Source: Streptomyces zhihengii (GTDB lineage Bacteria; Actinomycetota; Actinomycetes; Streptomycetales; Streptomycetaceae). Taken from it: a DNA stretch of 64,000 nucleotides. A model generated the notes under the pieces. The model searched no databases. It saw only the letters and a list, made by a program, of their open reading frames with translations, and was not told where the DNA came from. The stretch spans positions 6,163,501-6,227,500 of the forward strand of contig NZ_JAFEJA010000001.1 in the NCBI RefSeq assembly GCF_016919245.1, read 5' to 3'. A program made the position numbers and the translations under genes. Positions 22,336-30,535 of this stretch are shown here, in pieces (the stretch's first letter is position 1; the number at the start of each line of letters is the position of its first letter).

Positions 22336-24144
22336 CTAGAAGACCGGCACACCCTCCCGGGTCAGCCGCCAGCCCACCGAGGCGAACGCCGCGGGATCGA
22401 CGGTGCCCTCCGTCTGCACCCAGCCGATGATCGTGTTCCTGATCTCCTCCGAGTTCGCCCACACCTGCTGCGCCCCCGCGACGTGCGGGAAGTTCCCGCC
22501 ACCGCTCGCCCGGTAGTTGTTCACCGCCAGCACGAACCGCGCCGCCGGATCGACCGGCGCGCCCTCGAAGGCCAGATCCACGATCCGCGACCCCGCGGGC
22601 CGCGAGATGTCGATGTCGTACACCAGGCCCGAGACGGCGTCGTAGTTGTAGTCCGGCGTCCCCTCCGCGTTGGTGAGCTGCGCGGTGTCCACCGGCGCGC
22701 CCGGGGCCGTCCGCACGAAGTACCGCGCCGAGAACTCCAGATAGTCCTTGAGCTGGGCGCCCGTCAACACCCGCGCCTCCAGTGTGTTCTCGAAGACGTA
22801 CAGGCCCGCCGCGTCCCGGATCGTCACCTCGCCCGCCGGGATCGCCGCCGTACGGGAGAAGCACGACGCCTGCGAGAGCACCGGAAGCGCCCCGTACTCC
22901 CCGCCGGCCAGCGCCGCCCGGACGGTCTCGGTCTGCACGTGGTTGATCAGGTCGATGATCGGCTCGTCCTTCCACGCGGCCTCGGCCGTCGTCATCGCCG
23001 CCGCCGACGTACCGATCACCTGGTTGACGTACGCCACCACCTTGCGGTGCTCGTCGCCCAGCAGCCGCCCGATCCGCGGGTCCTCGTCCACCGCGTTCGA
23101 GTTCAGCACCTGCGCGCCCGCCCGCTCCACCGTCCAGCGGCCCCGGCTCCACACCAGGTCGAAGTCGAACAGCGTCAGCCGCTGCCCCCACTTCAACGGC
23201 TCCGAGAGCACCACCTGCGCACCCGTCTCCTTGTTGGTGACGAAGTGCTCGGCGATCTCCGTGTGCGCGTGGCCCACCAGGATCGCGTCGATGCCCGGCA
23301 CCTGCTCGGCCACCAGACCGGCCGCGTTCTCCACGTACGGCAGCTGGTCCCCGTACGAGGAGGTGCCGCTCGACCCCGAGTGCGCGGACACGATCACCAC
23401 GTCGGCGCCCATCGAACGCAGCCGCGGCACCCACTTCGCCGCCTGCTCCTCCAGGCCCGGGAACACCATCCGGCCACCCACGTTCTGCTTGTCCCAGATC
23501 GCGATGCCCGGATTCGTCAGCCCCAGGACCGCCACCCGCACATCACGCCCGTGCGGCGTGCGCAGCCGGTGCATGCTGTACGGCGCGAACGCCGGGCGCA
23601 GCGTCTTCGCGTCCAGCGCGTTCGCCCCCAGCAGCGGGAAGTCGCACTGCTCCTCGAACTTGCGCAGCACCGGGATGCCGTAGTTGAACTCGTGGTTCCC
23701 GAGCGCCGCGGCGTCGTAGCCGATGGCGTTCATCGCCTGCGCCATCGGGTGCACCGGGCCCCGCCGCGCCGTGATCGGGTCCACCTTGGCGTAGTAGTAC
23801 GACAACTGTGTGCCCTGGATGGTGTCACCGGCGTCGATGAGCAGGGTGTTGCCCCGGCCGCGCTCCGCCCGCACCCGGTCCACCAGGGTCGAGATCTTCG
23901 CCAGGCCCACGTCGTTGTGCGCCTTGTCGTCGAACTCCTTGTCCGTGAAGTAGTCCCAGTTGAAGACGTTGCCGTGCAGGTCGGTCGTCCCCATCACGGT
24001 GAAGGAGTACCGCTTCGTCCCCCGGCCCCGGTCCTGCTCCCGCGCCCCGGCCGCCGAGGCGGGCGCGGCGGCGCCCCCGGCGATGGCCGCACCGGCCCCC
24101 GCGGCGGCCGACCGCTCCAGGAACTTCCTGCGGTTCAACGGCAT
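22336..24144 (-). CDS. Tat-exported bifunctional metallophosphatase / 5'-nucleotidase
   Basis: 602 aa. The N terminus NRRKFLERSAAAGAGAA is a twin-arginine signal with the usual RRKFL motif and an ASAA cleavage region. The metallophosphatase domain shows DLHGN, DAGDTIQG, GNHEFNYG and VGHAHTE, which bind two metal ions. The C-terminal 5'-nucleotidase domain has NYRASGGGNFP for base stacking and substrate specificity. It should release phosphate and nucleosides from extracellular nucleotides. GAAGGAGA lies 6 nt before the ATG. It is divergent from the SIMPL gene. Confidence 0.93.
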   Translation of the reverse strand: MPLNRRKFLERSAAAGAGAAIAGGAAAPASAAGAREQDRGRGTKRYSFTVMGTTDLHGNVFNWDYFTDKEFDDKAHNDVGLAKISTLVDRVRAERGRGNTLLIDAGDTIQGTQLSYYYAKVDPITARRGPVHPMAQAMNAIGYDAAALGNHEFNYGIPVLRKFEEQCDFPLLGANALDAKTLRPAFAPYSMHRLRTPHGRDVRVAVLGLTNPGIAIWDKQNVGGRMVFPGLEEQAAKWVPRLRSMGADVVIVSAHSGSSGTSSYGDQLPYVENAAGLVAEQVPGIDAILVGHAHTEIAEHFVTNKETGAQVVLSEPLKWGQRLTLFDFDLVWSRGRWTVERAGAQVLNSNAVDEDPRIGRLLGDEHRKVVAYVNQVIGTSAAAMTTAEAAWKDEPIIDLINHVQTETVRAALAGGEYGALPVLSQASCFSRTAAIPAGEVTIRDAAGLYVFENTLEARVLTGAQLKDYLEFSARYFVRTAPGAPVDTAQLTNAEGTPDYNYDAVSGLVYDIDISRPAGSRIVDLAFEGAPVDPAARFVLAVNNYRASGGGNFPHVAGAQQVWANSEEIRNTIIGWVQTEGTVDPAAFASVGWRLTREGVPVF

Positions 24145-24266
24145 GTTCGTCTCCTTCGCTCACGTGCACAACGCGCGTAGATAATGGCGCAGCACCCCCT
24201 CGGTGGGGAAGGCTTCACCTCACACCGAACGCGCGCAGACCCGGCAACCCCCCACCGAGGAGCCCC

Positions 24267-24941
24267 ATGACCGCCGACGGAACCCCGCCCGCAGCGCCCC
24301 GCGTCCACGTCCGCGGCGAAGCCCGGCTGGAACGCGACCCCGAGATCGCCACCATCGCCGTCCAGGTGGCCGCCCGCGGCAGGGACCGCCGCGCCGCGCT
24401 CGACGACCTCACCCGCCGCAACACCGCCGTGCTCGACCTGATCAGGTCCTGCGGCGACGCCGTCGAGCAGGTCTCCACCGGCGCCTTCTCCATCAGCCCC
24501 GAACTCGGCCAGCACGGCCGCGGCGAACGCGTCCGCGCCTACCACGGCACCGTCCACACCACTGCCGTGCTCACCGACTTAGCCGCGCTCGGCGAACTCA
24601 CCACCCGTCTCGCCGACCTCGAACTCACCACCGTCACCGGCCCCTGGTGGGCTCTGCGCCCCGACTCGCCCGTCCACGCCGAGGCCCGGCGCGCCGCCGT
24701 CCACGACGCCGTCCGCCGCGCCCGCGAATACGCCGACGCGCTCGGCAGCGGGCTCGACACCCTCCTCGAACTCGCCGACACGGGCACCGAGGACCCCTTC
24801 GGCCCGCCGGCCGGCGCCCTGCGCGCCTTCGGCGGCCCCGCGACGACCGAGGCCGCACCCGCCCTCGACCTCGAACCCCGGCGCCAGACCGTCTTCGCGC
24901 AGCTCACCGCGCGCTTCACGATCACCCCGCCGCGCCTCTGA
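24267..24941 (+). CDS. SIMPL (DUF541) domain protein with a TTA codon
   Basis: 224 aa, no signal peptide seen. The sequence RVHVRGEARLERDPEIATIAVQV followed by RRNTAVLDLIRSCGDAVEQVSTGAFSISPE is the SIMPL pattern, a domain of poorly known function. Codon 105 (24579-24581) is TTA, the only one I noticed in a called gene of this window. In Streptomyces TTA is read only by the tRNA made from bldA, so full expression should be limited to late growth. GAGGAG precedes the ATG. The gene stands alone, divergent from the nucleotidase gene. Confidence 0.85.
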   Translation: MTADGTPPAAPRVHVRGEARLERDPEIATIAVQVAARGRDRRAALDDLTRRNTAVLDLIRSCGDAVEQVSTGAFSISPELGQHGRGERVRAYHGTVHTTAVLTDLAALGELTTRLADLELTTVTGPWWALRPDSPVHAEARRAAVHDAVRRAREYADALGSGLDTLLELADTGTEDPFGPPAGALRAFGGPATTEAAPALDLEPRRQTVFAQLTARFTITPPRL

Positions 24942-25004
24942 GGCCGCCCGCCGGACCGGTGCGGCGCGGTCACGGCATGCTCATCGGAGCGGCCCCATGC
25001 ACAA

Positions 25005-25045
25005 TTCAACACTTGTCAACAACCCTTCATGCAAAGGTTGTTGAA
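25005..25045. promoter_or_regulatory. Palindromic operator-like element upstream of pyk
   Basis: TCAACAACC (25016-25024) and GGTTGTTGA (25036-25044) are perfect 9-bp inverted repeats 11 nt apart. TTCAACA (25005-25011) is another copy of the half-site and is complementary to TGTTGAA (25039-25045). The stretch is markedly AT-rich for this genome. It lies 50-90 bp before the pyk start, a typical regulator site. Confidence 0.55.
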
Positions 25046-25084
25046 CAGTCATGCCGGGCCAATTCTCTACCCGTCGGTAAGCCA

Positions 25085-25097
25085 TAGGCTCGAACCA
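25085..25097 (+). promoter_or_regulatory. Leaderless -10 box (TAGGCT) of pyk
   Basis: TAGGCT at 25085-25090 is followed by 6 nt and the ATG at 25097. No ribosome site is present. The transcript probably starts at the A of the ATG. Confidence 0.6.
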
Positions 25098-26524
25098 TGC
25101 GCCGAGCCAAAATCGTCTGTACCCTGGGCCCCGCCACCGACACATACGACCAGATCAAAGCTCTGGTCGAAGCCGGAATGGACATTGCCCGACTCAACCT
25201 CAGCCACGGTGTCTACGCCGACCACGAGGAAAGATTCCGGCACGTCCGCAAGGCCGCCGAGGAAACCGGCCGCAGCGTCGGTGTCCTCGCCGACCTTCAA
25301 GGCCCGAAGATCCGGCTCGGCCGCTTCCAGGAAGGCCCCGTACTTCTCGAACGCGGCGATGAATTCACCATCACCGTCGAAGACGTCGAAGGCGACCGCC
25401 ACACCTGCGGCACCACCTACGGCGGACTCGCCGGCGACGTCACCCCGGGCGAGCGCATCCTGGTCGACGACGGCAAGGTCGCCCTCGAGGTGACCGGCGT
25501 CGACGGCCCCCGTGTGCGCACCGTCGTCATCGAGGGCGGCATGGTCTCCGACCACAAGGGCCTGAACCTCCCCGGCGTCGCCGTCTCCGTCCCCGCCCTC
25601 TCCGGGAAGGACATCGAGGACCTCCGCTGGGCCCTGCGTACCGGCGCCGACGTCATCGCCCTCTCCTTCGTCCGCAACGGGCGCGACATCGAGGACGTCC
25701 ACCGGGTCATGGACGAGGAGGGCCGCCGCGTCCCCGTCATCGCCAAGGTCGAGAAGCCCCAGGCGGTCGACAGCATCGAGGACATCGTGGCCGCCTTCGA
25801 CGGCATCATGGTCGCCCGCGGCGACCTCGGCGTCGAGATGCCCCTCGAACAGGTCCCCATCGTCCAGAAGCGCGCCGTCAAGCTCGCCAAGCGCAACGCC
25901 AAGCCGGTCATCGTCGCCACCCAGATGCTCGACTCGATGATCGACAACAGCCGCCCCACCCGCGCCGAGGCGTCCGACGTCGCCAACGCCGTCATCGACG
26001 GCACCGACGCCGTGATGCTCTCCGGCGAGACCAGCGTCGGCAAGTACCCGGTCGAGACCGTCCGGACCATGAGCCGCATCGTCGAGGCGGCCGAGGAGGA
26101 CGTCCTCGCCAAGGGCCTGCCGCCGCTCACCGAGCGGAACAAGCCCCGCACCCAGGGCGGCGCCGTGGCCCGGGCGGCCGCGGAGATGGGCGACTTCCTG
26201 GGCGCCAAGTTCCTCGTCGCCTTCACCCAGTCCGGGGACACCGTCCGCCGTCTCTCCCGGTACCGCTCCCCGATCCCGCTCCTCGCCTTCACCCCGGACC
26301 CGGCCACCCGCGCCCAGCTCAACCTCACCTGGGGCGTCGAGACCTTCCTCGGCCCCCACGTCGACTCCACCGACGCGATGGTCGCCCAGGTCGACGAGGA
26401 ACTCCTGCGCATCGGCCGCTGCCGCAAGGGCGACATCGTCGTCATCACGGCCGGCTCCCCGCCCGGCGTCGCCGGCTCGACCAACCTGGTGCGCGTGCAC
26501 CACATCGGCGAGAGCGTGAAGTAG
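25097..26524 (+). CDS. pyk: Pyruvate kinase
   Basis: 475 aa, full length. MRRAKIVCTLGPATDTYDQI is the classic N terminus. The phosphate/Mg site is at ARGDLGVEMP, the catalytic Lys and Glu lie in VIAKVEKPQAVDSIEDIV, and the nucleotide region MLDSMIDNSRPTRAEASDVANAV is intact; the C-terminal allosteric domain runs from about residue 350 to the end. It converts phosphoenolpyruvate and ADP to pyruvate and ATP, the last step of glycolysis. The start appears leaderless. A palindromic element upstream (25005-25045) suggests transcriptional control. A hairpin at 26572-26600 follows. Confidence 0.97.
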   Translation: MRRAKIVCTLGPATDTYDQIKALVEAGMDIARLNLSHGVYADHEERFRHVRKAAEETGRSVGVLADLQGPKIRLGRFQEGPVLLERGDEFTITVEDVEGDRHTCGTTYGGLAGDVTPGERILVDDGKVALEVTGVDGPRVRTVVIEGGMVSDHKGLNLPGVAVSVPALSGKDIEDLRWALRTGADVIALSFVRNGRDIEDVHRVMDEEGRRVPVIAKVEKPQAVDSIEDIVAAFDGIMVARGDLGVEMPLEQVPIVQKRAVKLAKRNAKPVIVATQMLDSMIDNSRPTRAEASDVANAVIDGTDAVMLSGETSVGKYPVETVRTMSRIVEAAEEDVLAKGLPPLTERNKPRTQGGAVARAAAEMGDFLGAKFLVAFTQSGDTVRRLSRYRSPIPLLAFTPDPATRAQLNLTWGVETFLGPHVDSTDAMVAQVDEELLRIGRCRKGDIVVITAGSPPGVAGSTNLVRVHHIGESVK

Positions 26525-26571
26525 CCGGACCGCCCGTGCCGCGGCCCGTCCCCGCCGCGGCCCGGCCCGGC

Positions 26572-26600
26572 CGCGCGTCCACCGGTACCGCGGACGCGCG
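26572..26600 (+). terminator. Terminator after pyk
   Basis: 9-bp perfect arms CGCGCGTCC (26572-26580) and GGACGCGCG (26592-26600) around an 11-nt loop. Confidence 0.6.
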
Positions 26601-26694
26601 CCGTCGGGCGGGATGCCGGTGGATCCTCCGCCGGAACGGGGGCTGGAATGCGCCTGCCCTCACTGTGCGTGAGGAAATTCCGCGGCGGACAGAC

Positions 26695-26731
26695 AAAAGC
26701 GGATATTCACAGGAAGTGAACATCCGCTTTT
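26695..26731 (-). terminator. Terminator of the tRNA gene (bidirectional form)
   Basis: 16-bp arms 26695-26710 and 26716-26731 with one mismatch, loop AGGAA, flanked by A4 and T4 runs, so it works as an intrinsic terminator with a U tract for the tRNA transcript on the minus strand. Confidence 0.8.
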
Positions 26732-26737
26732 CGCCGG

Positions 26738-26820
26738 TACCGGGTGCGGGACTCGAACCCGCAAGCCCTCACGGGCAGAGGTGTTTGAGACCTCCGTGTA
26801 TACCGTTCCACCAACCCGGC
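26738..26820 (-). tRNA. tRNA-Leu (anticodon CAA)
   Basis: 83 nt. Acceptor strands GCCGGGT and ACCCGGT (pair 1-72 would be a G-U wobble). The anticodon stem is GAGGT / ACCTC around the loop CTCAAAC, giving anticodon CAA and decoding UUG. It has a long variable arm (GCCC / GGGC), as in leucine tRNAs, and the T-arm GCGGG-TTCGAGT-CCCGC. The 3' CCA is not encoded. It lies between pyk and the ANTAR regulator, on the opposite strand from both. Confidence 0.93.
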
Positions 26821-26869
26821 TCGGTGCTCGTTGGAGTGTACCTGGTGACCGCCCCCGCGTTCAGCTGGG

Positions 26870-26875
26870 TAGGCT
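26870..26875 (+). promoter_or_regulatory. -10 box (TAGGCT) of the response regulator gene
   Basis: TAGGCT lies 36 nt before the GTG at 26912. GGTGAC about 20 nt upstream may be a weak -35. The gene has a short leader with a GAGGAG ribosome site at 26902-26907. Confidence 0.5.
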
Positions 26876-26911
26876 GTGAGAGCAGCAGATCTGCCATTAA
26901 CGAGGAGTCCC

Positions 26912-27568
26912 GTGACCGCCCCCGAGTCGCCCCAGCCGATCGCAGACGACGACGACAAGTCGCACGTACCGCCGCTGACGACCCGTGTCGTCATCGCCGA
27001 GGACGAGGCCCTGATCAGGCTCGATCTCAAAGAGATGCTGGAGGAGGAGGGCTACGCGGTCGTCGGCGAGGCCGGTGACGGGCAGCGGGCCGTCGAGCTG
27101 GCGCGGGAGCACCGTCCGGATCTGGTGATCCTGGACGTGAAGATGCCCGTGCTGGACGGTATTTCGGCGGCGGAGAAGATCGCCGAGGAGTCCATCGCCC
27201 CGGTGCTGATGCTGACCGCCTTCTCCCAGCGGGACCTGGTCGAGCGGGCCCGGGACGCCGGGGCCATGGCGTACCTGGTGAAGCCGTTCAGCAAGAGCGA
27301 CGTGGTGCCGGCCATCGAGATGGCGGTGTCGCGTTTCACCGAGCTGCGGGCGCTGGAGCAGGAGGTCGCCGACCTCTCCCAGCGGCTGGAGACGCGGAAG
27401 CTGGTGGACCGGGCGAAGAGCATTCTGCAGACGCAGTACGGCCTGACGGAGCCGGCGGCCTTCCGGTGGATCCAGAAGACGTCGATGGACCGGCGGCTTT
27501 CGATGCAGCAGGTCGCCGAGGCGGTCATCGAGGACGCCGAGGAGAAGAAGGCGGCCAAGGGCCAGTAG
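26912..27568 (+). CDS. Response regulator with C-terminal ANTAR RNA-binding domain (PdtaR-like)
   Basis: 218 aa from the GTG at 26912, which follows GAGGAG. The receiver domain has the acidic pair in VVIAEDEALIR, the phosphorylated Asp in VILDVKMPVLDG, and the conserved Lys in YLVKPFSKSD. The C-terminal 60 residues (LETRKLVDRAKSILQTQYGLTEPAAFRWIQKTSM and on) are an ANTAR domain, which binds paired hairpins in RNA leaders and prevents termination. Its sensor kinase is not in the window. It is followed by a strong terminator, so it is monocistronic. Confidence 0.93.
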   Translation: MTAPESPQPIADDDDKSHVPPLTTRVVIAEDEALIRLDLKEMLEEEGYAVVGEAGDGQRAVELAREHRPDLVILDVKMPVLDGISAAEKIAEESIAPVLMLTAFSQRDLVERARDAGAMAYLVKPFSKSDVVPAIEMAVSRFTELRALEQEVADLSQRLETRKLVDRAKSILQTQYGLTEPAAFRWIQKTSMDRRLSMQQVAEAVIEDAEEKKAAKGQ

Positions 27569-27598
27569 CACGGGCCCTGTCGGGCCGTGTGGTGCCGG

Positions 27599-27639
27599 AG
27601 CCCCCGGCGCACCCCGTTTGGGGTGTGCCGGGGGCTTTT
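27599..27639 (+). terminator. Intrinsic terminator after the ANTAR regulator
   Basis: 17-bp arms 27599-27615 and 27620-27636 (AGCCCCCGGC core) with one G-U pair, loop GTTT, then TTTT. One of few terminators here with a U tract. Confidence 0.85.
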
Positions 27640-27660
27640 GTCGTTCCCGGGGCGCGTGGT

Positions 27661-28255
27661 GCGGCACGGAAGGGCGGGGGAAGTTGTGAAGGTTGACGTC
27701 GCGGTGGGGGCGCGGGGGAGGGGTGGCCACTACTGTGGCACTCTCCGCGTTCTGACGGGTTGTGGCCTTGTGGTGACTCTGTGTAATCGCTTCGGGAAGG
27801 GGTCCCGCGGGGTCCGGCCGGTGCTCCGGGATGAGACGTTCCGCTCAGCGGACGCGGGGTGCGGGGCCCGTGAGGGGTCGGGTTCCGGCCAATGTGCGGG
27901 AGTCGTGGCGGCGGTCGGCGCCAGGTCTCCCGGAGGTGCCCAGGGGTGTTGACCTGGGGGATTCCGGTGGCTCCGGAGGGGTGCCGGGGAGCGGGCGCGG
28001 CGGTCGCGAGGCCCCCTGCGCGAGTTGTCGGGAAGCTGTGGATCACGCATGACATGTCCGGTCGCCGGTAAGGAGTGTTCTGTTTCCGGCGCATGACTCA
28101 GGTCACAGGGCGATCACACATCCTCCGGTCACCTATCGGTGCGCACGAACGCGCGATTACATTCCCGGCACACCGCGCGGACAAGCGGTGTCCTGCGAGG
28201 CGTCGGCAACTGCGCCCGCAGACAAGATCGTTCGGGCGGCTCCAAGGGGTTCGTA
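27661..28255. other. Long control region upstream of the branched-chain amino-acid transport operon
   Basis: About 600 bp without a gene. It holds a possible promoter TTGTGG (27760-27765), 16-nt spacer, TGTAAT (27782-27787), an inverted repeat GCCAC-TACT-GTGGC at 27726-27739, and three GTCAC/ATCAC half-sites near 28092-28132 that could bind a regulator. AAGGGG at 28244-28249 is the ribosome site of the binding-protein gene. No small ORF with convincing codon bias was found. Confidence 0.4.
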
Positions 28256-29413
28256 GTGCTGAACAAGACCATCGTCAAGCTGGCCATACCGCTTGCAGTG
28301 GGTGCTCTCGCGTTGACGGGATGCGGATCGGATTCCGGCAGCGACGGTGCCGTGAAGATTGCCTTCCAGGGCCCGCTCTCCGGTGACAACGTCGCACTCG
28401 GCGAGAACATGCAGAACGGCGTCAAGCTGGCCATCGAGCAGGCCAACGCCAAGGGCGACCTCGACTTCGAGCTCGAGTACGTCGCGGGTGACGACCAGGG
28501 TCTGCCGGACAAGGCCACGGCCGCCGCGCAGAAGATCATCGACGACGAGGGCGTCGTCGCGGTCGTCGGTCCCGCCTTCTCCGGTCCGACGAACACCTCG
28601 TCGCCGCTGTACGCGGAGTCCGGTCTGGTGACGGTTTCCCCGTCCGCGACCAACCCGCTGCTGACGGACAAGGAGAACGGCTTCACCTCCTTCCTGCGCG
28701 GTGTCCCCAACGACAACCAGCAGGGCGCCGGCATGGCGACCTACTACGCCAAGAAGCTGCAGGCGAAGAAGGTCTACCTGATCGACGACAAGACCGACTA
28801 CGGCGTGGGCCTGGCGACTGTCGCCGAGAAGAGCCTGAAGGACGCCGGCATCGAGGTCGTCAAGAAGTCCGTTCCCGCGAAGACGCCGGACTACTCGGCC
28901 ACCGCGAAGGACGTCGTCAACTCCAAGGCCGACGCGCTGATCTACGCCGGCTACTACCAGGACGCGGCGCCGTTCGCCAAGAAGCTGAAGGACGCGGGCT
29001 ACAAGGGTGCCGCGATCTCCGGTGACGGCACGAACGACGCGAAGTTCGTCGAGCTGGCGGGCGACGCCTCCGAGAACTGGTTCCTCACCTGCCCCTGCAC
29101 CGACGCCACCGTCGAGGCCGGGACGAAGAAGTTCGCCGAGGACTACCAGAAGGAGTTCGGCCGGGCGCCCGGCACGTACTCCGCCGAGGCGTACGACATC
29201 ACCAACATGATCATCGAAGAGGTCAAGAAGTCGGGTGCCGACGTCGAGCGCGAGGCGCTGCGCGACGCGCTGGCGAAGGCCTCCTACAAGGGCCTGACCA
29301 AGACGTTCGCCTTCGGTGAGAACGGCGAGTTCAAGGGCACCGACGTCTACCTGTACCAGGTCAAGGGCGGCAAGATCGGGTACCAGGGCAACATCAACGA
29401 GCTGGCCGGCTGA
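28256..29413 (+). CDS. Branched-chain amino-acid ABC transporter, substrate-binding lipoprotein
   Basis: 385 aa from the GTG at 28256 (AAGGGG 6 nt upstream). It is a lipoprotein: basic N terminus, hydrophobic stretch and lipobox LTGC with the lipidated Cys at residue 23. The rest is a periplasmic-binding fold of the LivJ/LivK type (VKIAFQGPLSGDNVALGENM, VAVVGPAFSGPTNTSSPLY). It is anchored outside the membrane and captures leucine, isoleucine, valine or related amino acids. First gene of a five-gene importer. A hairpin separates it from the permease gene, so it may be made in excess. Confidence 0.94.
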   Translation: MLNKTIVKLAIPLAVGALALTGCGSDSGSDGAVKIAFQGPLSGDNVALGENMQNGVKLAIEQANAKGDLDFELEYVAGDDQGLPDKATAAAQKIIDDEGVVAVVGPAFSGPTNTSSPLYAESGLVTVSPSATNPLLTDKENGFTSFLRGVPNDNQQGAGMATYYAKKLQAKKVYLIDDKTDYGVGLATVAEKSLKDAGIEVVKKSVPAKTPDYSATAKDVVNSKADALIYAGYYQDAAPFAKKLKDAGYKGAAISGDGTNDAKFVELAGDASENWFLTCPCTDATVEAGTKKFAEDYQKEFGRAPGTYSAEAYDITNMIIEEVKKSGADVEREALRDALAKASYKGLTKTFAFGENGEFKGTDVYLYQVKGGKIGYQGNINELAG

Positions 29414-29468
29414 CGCTGGGGCTTAGTGGCCGAGCCACGCGACCGAGTGGCTGACGCCATGCGACTGG

Positions 29469-29497
29469 GGGCCGGGAGGCAGCAGTTCTCCCGGCCC
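29469..29497 (+). terminator. Partial terminator/attenuator inside the transport operon
   Basis: 10-bp perfect arms GGGCCGGGAG (29469-29478) and CTCCCGGCCC (29488-29497), 9-nt loop. It lies between binding-protein and permease genes, a place where importers often carry a hairpin that raises the ratio of binding protein to permease. Confidence 0.6.
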
Positions 29498-29611
29498 TCG
29501 TCTGCGAAGTGAGGGGCCCTCGGCCCCCGCTGTTTCGAAAGTTCCGCCCGCGGGCCGCCCTCGTCGCCACGAGCGCCGGGTCCGCTCAGCTCCCACAAGG
29601 AAGTCTGCTCC

Positions 29612-30535
29612 ATGTCCCTTCAGGAATTCTGGGACTATCTCGTCCTAGGGGTGATGCTCGGCTCGCTGTACGCCGTCATCGCCATCGGCTACACACTTGT
29701 CTACGGTGTGCTGCAGCTGATCAACTTCGCGCACAGCGAGGTCTTCATGCTCGGCGCCTACGGCAGCCTCATCGTCCTTCAGCTCGTCAGTCCGGGGGAC
29801 AACCCGTCCGCTCTGGCGTCCATCGGCTTCGTCGCCCTCGCCATGGCGGGATCGGCGCTGTTCGGCGGTGTCACGGCGTACGGCCTGGAGAAGGTCGCGT
29901 ACCGGCCTCTGCGCAGACGCGGTGCTCCTCGCCTGATCTTCCTGATCACCGCGATCGGCGCCTCGTTCTTCCTGTACAACCTCGCCGGCAAGCTGTTCGG
30001 GCGTGACCCGCTCCCGCTTCCGGAGATGTACCAGAACCGCGAGGTGTTCTCGATCTTCGGCGCGGGTGTGAACATCACCCAGATGCTGCAGTTCGGCACC
30101 GCCGTGGTCATGATGATCGCGCTCGACATGCTGGTGAACCGCACCAAGCTCGGCAAGGGCATCCGCGCCGTGGCGCAGGACGCCGAGGTCGCCGGCCTCA
30201 TGGGTGTCAACATCGACAAGGTCATCTCCCGGACGTTCATCGTCGGCGGCGTCCTGGGCGGTGTGGCGGGCTTCCTGTTCGCCAACCTGAACCAGGTCTC
30301 CTACACGATGGGCTTCATCCCGGGCATCACCGCGTTCGCGGCCGCCGTCGTCGGCGGTATCGGCAACATCCGCGGCGCGATGTTCGGTGGCATCCTGATC
30401 GGCATCGTGGAGACGATGACCGTGCCGCTGCTCGGTGACGAGTGGCGTGCGGTGTCGGCCATGGTCGTGCTGATCCTGGTGCTGATGTTCCGCCCGATGG
30501 GCATCCTCGGCGAGCGAGTGGGGAGGGCGGCATGA
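29612..30535 (+). CDS. livH: Branched-chain amino-acid ABC transporter permease (LivH type)
   Basis: 307 aa, almost entirely hydrophobic, with about eight membrane segments. The EAA-like region KGIRAVAQDAEVAGLMGVNIDKVI contacts the ATPases. ITAFAAAVVGGIGNIRGAMFGG is typical of LivH. AAGGAAG precedes the ATG by about 9 nt. Its stop overlaps the start of livM by 4 bp (ATGA), so the two permease subunits are translationally coupled. Confidence 0.94.
   Translation: MSLQEFWDYLVLGVMLGSLYAVIAIGYTLVYGVLQLINFAHSEVFMLGAYGSLIVLQLVSPGDNPSALASIGFVALAMAGSALFGGVTAYGLEKVAYRPLRRRGAPRLIFLITAIGASFFLYNLAGKLFGRDPLPLPEMYQNREVFSIFGAGVNITQMLQFGTAVVMMIALDMLVNRTKLGKGIRAVAQDAEVAGLMGVNIDKVISRTFIVGGVLGGVAGFLFANLNQVSYTMGFIPGITAFAAAVVGGIGNIRGAMFGGILIGIVETMTVPLLGDEWRAVSAMVVLILVLMFRPMGILGERVGRAA

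Noticed and set aside
26738..26820. Integration site use of the tRNA-Leu gene
   Set aside because: No integrase gene and no second copy of the tRNA 3' end nearby.
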